Position numbers and translations under genes: made by a program. Shown here in pieces: positions 31,101 through 33,518 of a DNA stretch of 33,518 bases. Under the pieces are notes generated by a model, which worked only from the letters and a program-made list of their open reading frames with translations, did no database searches and was not told where the DNA came from. Position 1 is the stretch's first letter. Every line of letters starts with the position of its first letter. The stretch covers positions 1 to 33,518 of the forward strand of contig JAUCBJ010005941.1 in NCBI GenBank assembly GCA_032718475.1, in the 5' to 3' direction. Source of the stretch: Nemertoderma westbladi (taxonomy: Eukaryota > Xenacoelomorpha > Nemertodermatida > Nemertodermatidae).

Positions 31101-32258
31101 CAACCGAGTAGCCTACGAGACCTTGGGCCACCCCGGCCCAAAAACATCCGAGTTCCTGAAGGAGATTGGGGCAAGACTCCACTCCGTTACCCAGGCGCCC
31201 CGATCTCACCGCTTCCTCCTGCAAAGGCTGGCAATCGCCATCCTGGTCGGCAATGCGGCCTCCATTATGGGGACCGTGGACCCCTCACTCACTAACAACG
31301 AGGGACTCTACGAGGTGGTCCATGGTCCCTAATACCCCAACACCACCCCCCCCCCCCCCCCCACCCACCCCCCTCCACAATGAAACAGACTAACTTACCC
31401 CCCCCCCCCCCCCTAGCTTTCTTATTTTGTTTTTTAAGTTTTAATTTAATCTAATGTGTGAAAGTTAAATTCTTGTAATTTATTGAGATTATTTCATATT
31501 GAATTTTCAATTGTATTACCCGCATTACACCAATTATTAAATTATAAAATATATTTATCTAGAAAATATTCAAAAAAATAAATAGAAAGATATTTAATAT
31601 ATCAGTATAAATAACATGTTATACTGTAGACGTAGGCCCATATAGATTAGTTCTAGAACCAAATTTATATATAAATAAAAATAATAGATACAGAACATGT
31701 TCAAATATAAACTGACAAAAACCATAATTAAGTATATATTTGTTTGTGTTATGGAACAAAATATATTTGTTCAAGAACAAAATTATATTTTAAATAAAAT
31801 AGATAATATGTATAAAAAGATATTTAAAAACAGTAATTTTAAAACGTTCTAGAGCAATATATAATTGTTCTACAACATAAATTAAAAAATATATCAATAA
31901 AATATATTTATCTAGAAAATATTAAAAAAATTAAAAAACACAAATAATTTGGGATGGTGTGTTTGCAAAATTCAGTAGTAGGCCTACCAGTGAGAGGTTC
32001 GTGTTTCGTGACACACTTAGAGCTCACCATTCTCTCACAGGAGGTGGACCCCTCGTCATCGCTACTGTCTACAGTCCTACTGGATGTATTGTTGGACGAT
32101 GGAATATTACTTCTGGGTTTTCTATTGGGTGGTTGTTTAGCAGTTGTTGAGGTCTTTGTGACATAAACTATTTCCTCTACTTGGCCATGTGTCTCTGCAG
32201 TGTCATTCGATTCTTTGTGTTTTTTAGAGCGAGATTTGCTGGTGTTTGTACGTACCAT
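12821..32258 (-). CDS. Predicted seven-exon gene with duplicated phase-0 modules (span)
   Basis: Exons in order: 32258-32028, 27840-27793, 27585-27502, 21981-21847, 19761-19606, 16465-16310 and 13186-12821. All begin after AG, all internal ends precede GT, and all have lengths divisible by three (77, 16, 28, 45, 52, 52 and 121 codons plus stop), giving 391 aa. The N-terminus is Lys/Ser-rich, the middle holds repeats of a Ser/Asp-rich module, and the C-terminus is a coiled coil then a Pro-rich tail. No enzyme domain or signal peptide is seen. The SSDDE-type clusters are possible casein kinase 2 sites, and the SPKK-like basic exons suggest a nuclear protein; this is inference. Further exons could be hidden in the introns. 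I do not recognise the family. Confidence 0.6.
13187..14449. other. Intron sequence; short CAGA repeat and a GC-rich island
   Basis: Part of the intron before the terminal exon. At 13700-13715 an ACAGACAGACAGACGGACA stretch follows A/T-rich text. A GC-rich block runs from about 13830 to 14110 (own entry). No exon homologous to the modules was seen. Confidence 0.45.
13830..13999 (+). CDS. GC-rich open stretch, possible tail of an old retroelement protein
   Basis: After ATACAG at 13832 one plus-strand frame reads DDVQHVHTALQGARRRRSSS then VESEEPAVVPTEVTDAAVDH and stops with TAG at 13997. Base composition is clearly GC-richer than its surroundings, which suggests foreign origin. It is the wrong strand for the host gene. 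No conserved motif supports a function. Confidence 0.2.
14450..14904 (-). pseudogene. LINE fragment (family of 17480-19100), 3' part, continues at 16236
   Basis: The minus strand follows the family C-terminus: TRIL-type region, VKYNVHFSNQTLNNVGG, VSLSLTLGQSCLRYLGHCF and KHGGQPMT, plus the 3' end near 14450. It is degraded, with stops and frameshifts and a 47-bp hairpin insertion at 14560-14607. The match breaks at GGACTCCC near 14900 and resumes at 16236 (ACTGCTGCTCTAAATAA), so the intervening LINE inserted into it. Confidence 0.8.
14560..14607. repeat. 17-bp perfect inverted repeat inside the LINE fragment
   Basis: CATGACCTACTATAGAT (14560-14576) and ATCTATAGTAGGTCATG (14591-14607), 14-nt spacer. 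Absent from the other family copies at the same point, so it arose or inserted here. Confidence 0.93.
14907..14930 (+). repeat. (AAT)8 microsatellite, 3' tail of the following antisense LINE
   Basis: On the minus strand it is an ATT tail directly after GGAATAAACA, the 3' end of the LINE at 15070-16235. Confidence 0.9.
14931..16235 (-). mobile_element. LINE with an uninterrupted RT C-terminal ORF, inserted in an older LINE
   Basis: The minus-strand frame is open from about 16234 to the TAA at 15070. It reads AISTVYSKVLEL, SQFGFKKGSGTD, motif A VCFIDSSKAYDLVNH, motif B NGTKQGGILSPYLYSVY, motif C NLMYADDLAICS (intact YADD), VKYLGHILCS, then the long C-terminal part with NIIIRKFGGCS and ARRLFKFPWGCSAS. 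About 388 codons with no stop, so it is younger than its neighbours. It is truncated 5', lacking the first RT motifs and any endonuclease. The 3' UTR (15069-14931) ends in an ATT microsatellite. It is a non-LTR RT, clade not assigned. Being truncated, it should be dead on arrival. Confidence 0.87.
16236..16266 (-). pseudogene. Remaining piece of the LINE fragment split at 14904
   Basis: GGTTATACTGCTGCTCTAAA matches the family (GGAACTACTGCTGCTCTAAA in the copy at 23260) and is the continuation of 14450-14904. About 12-15 bp of the family sequence are missing at the junction. Confidence 0.65.
16310..16465 (-). CDS. Exon 6: Ser/Asp-rich module
   Basis: Acceptor ATCTTACAG before base 16465, donor AAG|GTGAGA after 16310; 52 codons, phase 0 both ends. 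It reads PTEIDRQFEETEQRNTTTAK, then SSNQKPGSNEPSSGDS and SYSSDDEVNYFDK. It aligns with the exons at 19606 and 21847 and the end of exon 1 (shared TT-AK..NQKPRSN..SS core). The intron just upstream (AATATAGTCTGCAATGGTAT) also matches the intron before 19761, so a block larger than the exon was duplicated. Confidence 0.68.
16466..16964. other. Intron sequence, AT-rich, no gene
   Basis: Only the short intron match next to the exon is recognisable. Confidence 0.4.
16965..17459. mobile_element. Palindromic foldback repeat B1, left part
   Basis: Starts near ACATGTCCTGGAATATGGTG, then AATTTTTCTACAAATCTTAA and TAGCTGAGATATGGGCGAT, then the turn with AAACAAAATGTTCCAGAACA. The same string order occurs at 21210 and 24490. 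The element is interrupted at about 17459 by the LINE; its inverted arm resumes at 19111-19375. Confidence 0.7.
17475..19105 (+). pseudogene. RTE-like LINE RT, near-intact except one 1-base deletion; 5' truncated
   Basis: Frame 1 (17490-17801) gives NRASGVDGVPPEFFK and LVPVPKKGNL; it breaks at about 17780, where one A is missing (the family reads AAKLYNRIL), and continues in the 397-codon frame to TAA at 19066. It includes NQNGFRKGRG, motif A VIFVDFFKAFDSVS, GIPDEIIAAI, motif B WGVLQGDTLAPFLFIIV, motif C DLDFADDLGVLSES, YLGSWIRKSGEDLR, LFRAAVVPVLLYGSPCWAL and HCFRREDQPVHNLVLWQPHG. There is no apurinic endonuclease. The 3' end TTAAAAATGCAGCTGCAATG is followed by a TAG trinucleotide tail, as in RTE-type elements. 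Fragments of the same family lie at 11636, 14450 and 22805. It inserted into palindrome B1. Confidence 0.88.
19111..19375. mobile_element. Palindromic foldback repeat B1, right arm
   Basis: Inverted relative to the left part: CGAAATT, GTTCCAACAAATCAC, TTTGTAGATAGAAAAC, an 18-G run at 19306-19323, then GACACTATATTCCAGGACAT as the terminal sequence. Arms are diverged. An inner inverted repeat, GAGTTGAATGA and TCATTCAACTC, lies at about 19221-19274. Confidence 0.55.
19376..19605. other. Intron next to exon 5
   Basis: AT-rich. The last 50 bp (TTGAGGATTTCTTCATGTGCC, CGGCGTGACTTGTTCGT, CATTAGCGCTCACC) match the same position beside exon 4 at 21783-21846. Confidence 0.6.
19606..19761 (-). CDS. Exon 5: Ser/Thr/Asp-rich module
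   Basis: Acceptor GATATCTTTCAG before 19761; donor ATG|GTGAGC after 19606; 52 codons, phase 0. It reads LEDANRLTEQSDTTTAIQSA, NQSSRSNYSTTSDDSSTVYG and SGGEVTIDAEVM. Same length as exon 6 and the same core (TTTA, NQ, SRSN, SSDDS-like). Flanking intron on both sides is shared with paralogous exons. Low-complexity, probably disordered. Confidence 0.7.
19762..21179. other. Intron, AT-rich, no gene; short MITE-like motif
   Basis: At about 20319-20345 AAACCGTATTTACTCGAATAA followed by ATGACGCTCC resembles a motif common in invertebrate MITEs, but no ends were found. Around 20690-20770 there are TTTAATTATTTAAT-type inverted AT stretches. Nothing else is supported. Confidence 0.4.
21180..21782. mobile_element. 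Palindromic foldback repeat B2
   Basis: Left: ACACCATGTCCCAGAATATA, TTCAGTAACACGCCC, a C17 run (21259-21275), then AATTTTTCTACAAATCTTAA and AGCTGAGATATGAGCGTTCA. Right end reads back as AAATTTGTAGAAAAATTAGG followed by GCGTGTCACTGAATAATT, the inverse of the left start, so the terminal about 60 bp are inverted copies. No ORF. Confidence 0.7.
21847..21981 (-). CDS. Exon 4: Ser/Asp-rich module
   Basis: Acceptor TTTTAAATTTCAG before 21981, donor ATG|GTTAGC after 21847; 45 codons, phase 0. It reads PGGTDRQLKRSVKRNKTTDD, KSANEKSRSNESSSDDASSS and DGDIM. It matches exons 5 and 6 and, best of all, the KPRSN..SS core of exon 1. It has fewer Thr and more Lys in its first half than its paralogues. Confidence 0.68.
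22055..22706 (+). mobile_element. Hairpin-capped short-TIR element, copy 3 (652 bp, unbroken)
   Basis: Starts GTGACGGGATCGG with hairpin CGGGATC (22059-22065) / GATCCCG (22069-22075) and ends AATTGAATCCGCTTAC. Flanks AAGTGTT and AAGTATC agree at 5 of 7 positions, a likely decayed target duplication. The subterminal hairpin GATACGAGATTA (22605-22616) / TAATCTCGTATC (22624-22635) is perfect over 12 bp. A C15 run is at 22578-22592. It carries the 75 bp that are identical to 10129-10203. No coding capacity. Confidence 0.78.
22707..22804. other. Spacer with tri-nucleotide tracts
   Basis: TACTAGTAGTAATAACAGTAA and similar; merges into the tail of the next LINE. Confidence 0.4.
22805..23735 (-). 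pseudogene. LINE fragment (family of 17480-19100), 3' half
   Basis: Covers VLRMSLDHHNDDG through motif C DLDFADDLGVLSES, IRKSGEDLR, NRLSRIWKSPRINRKLKV, RMLRRVHYVKYNAH, HCFRREDQPVHNLILWQPH and VMGDRELWRRNFVD, with frameshifts near 23480, 23350 and 22955. The 3' end has the shared TGCAATGCAGCATGC and a TAG-type tail. It is truncated 5' at the point equal to 18177 of the main copy. Confidence 0.87.
23740..24006 (+). pseudogene. Possible GIY-YIG C-terminus of a second Penelope-like element
   Basis: Plus-strand frames read FHAHRQHSPDFVNAMILQ then, after a frame break, LSRRIIETSFIKMFADKY. Next come a stop, NDEALLQIREHPF and YYTDLVHFIIDYW before TAA. The order His-rich, DFxNAxIL, RRxxExxxI resembles the C-terminal half of the GIY-YIG domain in Penelope-like elements, but the GIY and YIG strands are missing. 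It is not the same family as 3-1232. Confidence 0.35.
24285..24475 (+). repeat. Imperfect minisatellite, about 24-bp units, CT-rich
   Basis: Units of CACCTACTTTACCTTACCAC type (variants ACTTCACACCTTCTTTACCT) repeat about seven times. The LLYLTTSH-like ORF is a by-product. Confidence 0.8.
24485..25258. mobile_element. Palindromic foldback repeat B3, long inverted arms
   Basis: Left arm 24625-24884 and right arm 25002-25257 are reverse complements with scattered differences (for example TTGCAAGAATTATCGTTCGC against its inverse at 25030), around a spacer of about 117 bp containing TGTTCCAGAAGAGCGTGTAT. The left end ACACCATGTCCCGTAATATA matches B1 and B2. No ORF. Transcription would give a long hairpin RNA. 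Confidence 0.85.
25300..27484. repeat. 30-bp minisatellite array, about 73 units
   Basis: Unit on the plus strand: TATATAGAAGGTAGCC then ATATATACATACAA. Most units are identical. Recurrent variants are GCAGCC for GTAGCC, TATATCGAAG, TATATATAAGG, and 34-bp units with a duplicated TAGC (26761, 26860, 26920). Because 30 is divisible by three, several long ORFs (up to 548 codons, IYCMYIWLPS-type repeats) run through it, which are artefacts. On the minus strand the array starts about 17 nt after the donor of exon 3. Confidence 0.97.
27502..27585 (-). CDS. Exon 3: Lys-rich module
   Basis: Acceptor ATATTACAG before 27585 and donor GAG|GTAAGT (perfect consensus) after 27502; 28 codons, phase 0. It reads QNTPKNSPTRKSHKKVKNIT then KVNIPGSE. 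It is a paralogue of the neighbouring exon at 27793 (shared KSHKKVK / KSPKKVK core followed by VTKVN, which is intronic in exon 2). Basic and probably nuclear-targeting or nucleic-acid binding by composition only. Confidence 0.65.
27793..27840 (-). CDS. Exon 2: Lys-rich module, short
   Basis: Acceptor TTTATTGCAG before 27840; donor AAG|GTAACC after 27793 keeps phase 0 and gives 16 codons, RKRHKKSRKSPKKVKK. The homology to exon 3 continues past this donor (VTKVNST), so the ancestral exon was longer and a new in-frame donor arose, or a donor at 27760 (GTAATT) is used, which would shift the frame. The intron to exon 3 is 207 bp. Confidence 0.5.
27841..28140. other. Intron 1, 3' part; nothing recognised
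   Basis: Near 28020-28050 GTTTCGTCGTAACACGGCAT faintly resembles the conserved intron flank of the module exons. Confidence 0.35.
28141..29850. repeat. AT-rich tract with many CTAG-centred palindromes
   Basis: GTTCTAGAAC and near variants (GTTCTAGACA, GTTCAAGAAC, GTTCTAAAAC) appear at about 28152, 28513, 28533, 28888, 29034, 29170, 29283, 29441, 29670 and 29688, and TAGCTAGC/CTAGCTAGT clusters at 28258-28326. Spacing is irregular, so it is not a simple satellite. The 60-codon ORF at 29186 is chance. Confidence 0.7.
29851..31930. repeat. Tandem repeat, 368-bp period, about 3 units, interrupted
   Basis: TTAGTTCTAGAACCAAATTT starts at 29921, 30289 and 31647. Each unit also has TTTGTTCAAGAACAAAATTG, CGTTCTAGAGCAATATATAA and TATATCAATAAAATA in fixed order. 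Units 1 and 2 are 368 bp apart. Unit 2 is split at about 30539 by an insertion of about 1.0 kb (31647 minus 30289 equals 368 plus 990). Confidence 0.88.
30540..31540 (+). pseudogene. GC-rich 3' fragment of a non-LTR retroelement (C-terminal nuclease-like region)
   Basis: The plus strand in changing frames reads CARCGKDVLSDGLHGLSCSR, RHSMLNDIVRRALTAG, EPLGLCRGDGKRVDGVTLVP, FLTWDATVADPLAPSHL, then AEEAETLKIRKYQELMDRGY, VAYETLGHPGPKTSEFLKE and FLLQRLAIAILVGNAASIMG, and stops at 31332. At least two frameshifts (near 31005 and 31105). Cys/His cluster, R..RH.mlN, EP, D..K..DG and WD.T.AD resemble the restriction-like endonuclease region at the end of some non-LTR RTs. Two C runs follow (31346-31362, 31398-31413). 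The GC content contrasts sharply with its AT-rich surroundings. Confidence 0.6.
32028..32258 (-). CDS. Exon 1: start codon, basic N-terminus and first Ser/Asp module
   Basis: ATG at 32258 in the context TACAATATGG; donor ATG|GTGAGC after 32028; 77 codons. It reads MVRTNTSKSRSKKHKESNDT, then GQVEEIVYVTKTSTTAKQPP, and a module copy NRKPRSNIPSSNNTSS, VDSSDDEGSTSCERM. An upstream in-frame start was not seen before a stop. The intron after it (GTGAGCTCTAAGTGTGTCACG) is also similar to those after exons 4 and 5. No clear TATA box was seen upstream. Confidence 0.68.
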
Positions 32259-32779
32259 ATTGTAATCAGTTGAGTTTTAAAGATGATATTCGTGATAATG
32301 TTTAATAAATAATGTTTATGTAGAAACAAATTATACAGTCGTTGTTTACTTTATGAAAATAATTAGGATATTAAAATAACACTGGTTCTGGAAACATTAA
32401 AGTACTTTGTAACGATGGTTGCAGTTTGTATAAATATAACTACACTGATTCATCTAATATTTTCCAGGGGCCAGATAAAATATTAACTTCCAGAATATTA
32501 ATTTAATTTATTATAGGCCTATAGGTACTAGAGACGGCGTCAAGACGCCGTTAAGCAAGTCGGAAGTCATCAATCAAATGTAAATTCCATCAACAAGCTG
32601 TCATTGACTCATTGGTGTTATTTTACCATTGCGCCTATGGCGTCTTTTCGTTTATCTCTATTTTTCGAGCCCACGGCTCATGGACGAAATAGCGGAACAT
32701 ACCAGGGACCTTAGAATCGCGGTATCTAGCCGCTGTGAAAATTTCATCAAAATCGTTAGAGTAGTTTTGGCTGTAGATC
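32259..32779. other. Upstream region of the minus-strand gene
   Basis: No ORF. Holds the palindrome ATAGGCCTAT at 32514-32523 and the perfect hairpin ACGGCGTC-AA-GACGCCGT at 32534-32551. The stretch AAAATTTCATCAAAATCGTT before the following microsatellite is a motif that often precedes CAGx repeats in invertebrate genomes. Confidence 0.5.
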
Positions 32780-32823
32780 AGTCAGCCAGCCAGCCAGTCA
32801 GTCAGCCAGTCAGTCAGTCAGCC
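32780..32823 (+). repeat. (CAGT/CAGC) tetranucleotide microsatellite
   Basis: GTCAGCCAGCCAGCCAGTCA and continuing CAGT/CAGC units to 32823. Confidence 0.9.
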
Positions 32824-33129
32824 AACAATTCTTACAGTAATCAAGTCCTACGACTTGCTAATAAATAAATTTCTAGATCTCTAAGGATAAAATTTGGTGA
32901 ATGACATCAGTCCTAAATTTCCATGGAAATGGGAGGTCATTTAAAAACACAATTTTCTAAGTCGCCTACATAATTTTATACATGACTAACCCCCCCTTTT
33001 AGCCTGGAGCCATTTTAGAATAAAAATGTCCCAAAAAAGGGCTTTTTTTGAGCCTGTTTGATATAAAAAGGCTCCAGGGCATTTCCGACTAATCTTGTAG
33101 CCTATCTTGTATCTTCTAAAGAAGAAGTA

Positions 33130-33518
33130 TGGAGGAAGGGTATTCTTAACAAGTGTACCAAATTTCAACTCATTTCAGTTAAAATTGGCGGAGAAATAGC
33201 CTTTTTCATGAAAAAACTTCGTTCTGAGATATGGGTGTTTAAGGATTTTAAGGAACAATTCCAACCTTCCCGCTATTTTAGATAATACCATTTTTCTATG
33301 TTCAACAATAACTTTGTCAAAAATGAATGAAATTCAACGAAATTTGTCATGCCTGCTAAACAGTTAACTAGTAAAACAACACAACGTTTTAGCAATTTTA
33401 TTCATATCTGTATCGTGCGCACTTTTTTTATGAAAAGGGCCCCGTACAATTGTAAAATATAGTGCTGCTCGAAGGCTTTTCAAAAATCAGACTAGCTCTT
33501 ACGTTTTGGGTAATAACT
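33130..33518 (-). repeat. Interspersed repeat C, copy 2 (inverted relative to 11298)
   Basis: GTGTACCAAATTTCAACTCA, CAATTGTAAAATATAG, GCTGCTCGAAGGC and CAAAAATCAGACTAGCTCT are the reverse complements of blocks at 11300-11530, in inverted order. It is cut by the window end. Confidence 0.7.

Noticed and set aside
30535-31550. Exact target-site duplication of the GC-rich insertion
   Set aside because: Only ATAA-like AT-rich matches are possible, too short to tell from chance.

Overview
The window looks like non-coding-rich chromosomal DNA from an AT-rich invertebrate metazoan. The evidence is canonical GT-AG introns, at least four kinds of non-LTR retrotransposon, Penelope-like GIY-YIG retroelements, TTAA-flanked piggyBac-like elements, long minisatellites and G/C homopolymer runs. 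The repeat mix suits a marine invertebrate, but I cannot name the species. I see no prokaryotic operons, tRNA, rRNA or CRISPR.

Layout. 1-12.7 kb is a graveyard of transposable elements. It starts with the 3' half of a Penelope-like element (RT fingers/palm end plus GIY-YIG nuclease) followed by a hammerhead-ribozyme-like motif. Next is a three-level nest: an antisense LINE split by a short-TIR hairpin element (exact 7-bp target duplication), itself split by a piggyBac-like element (exact TTAA duplication). Then come a 68-bp minisatellite, a second piggyBac-like element with a remnant transposase N-terminus, an antisense CR1/Jockey-like LINE, a second copy of the hairpin element, and a LINE 3' fragment ending beside a 46-bp perfect palindrome.

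12.7-32.3 kb appears to be one gene on the minus strand: seven phase-0 exons with GT/AG sites, from an ATG at 32258 to a TAG at 12821, with AATAAA signals at 12.7 kb. Exons 1, 4, 5 and 6 carry copies of one Ser/Asp-rich disordered module, exons 2 and 3 copies of one Lys-rich module, and the last exon a coiled coil plus proline-rich tail (391 aa if all are joined). Its introns hold three palindromic foldback elements, LINEs nested in LINEs, a third hairpin-element copy, a 2.2-kb array of a 30-bp minisatellite starting about 17 bp inside an intron, a CTAG-palindrome-rich AT tract and a 368-bp tandem array broken by a GC-rich retroelement tail. 32.3-33.5 kb is upstream sequence with a short tetranucleotide repeat and an inverted copy of a repeat also found at 11.3 kb.

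The best candidate for something undescribed is the hairpin-element family: three copies, defined ends and target duplication, with a subterminal hairpin whose base pairs are kept by paired substitutions. The modular minus-strand gene is the second.
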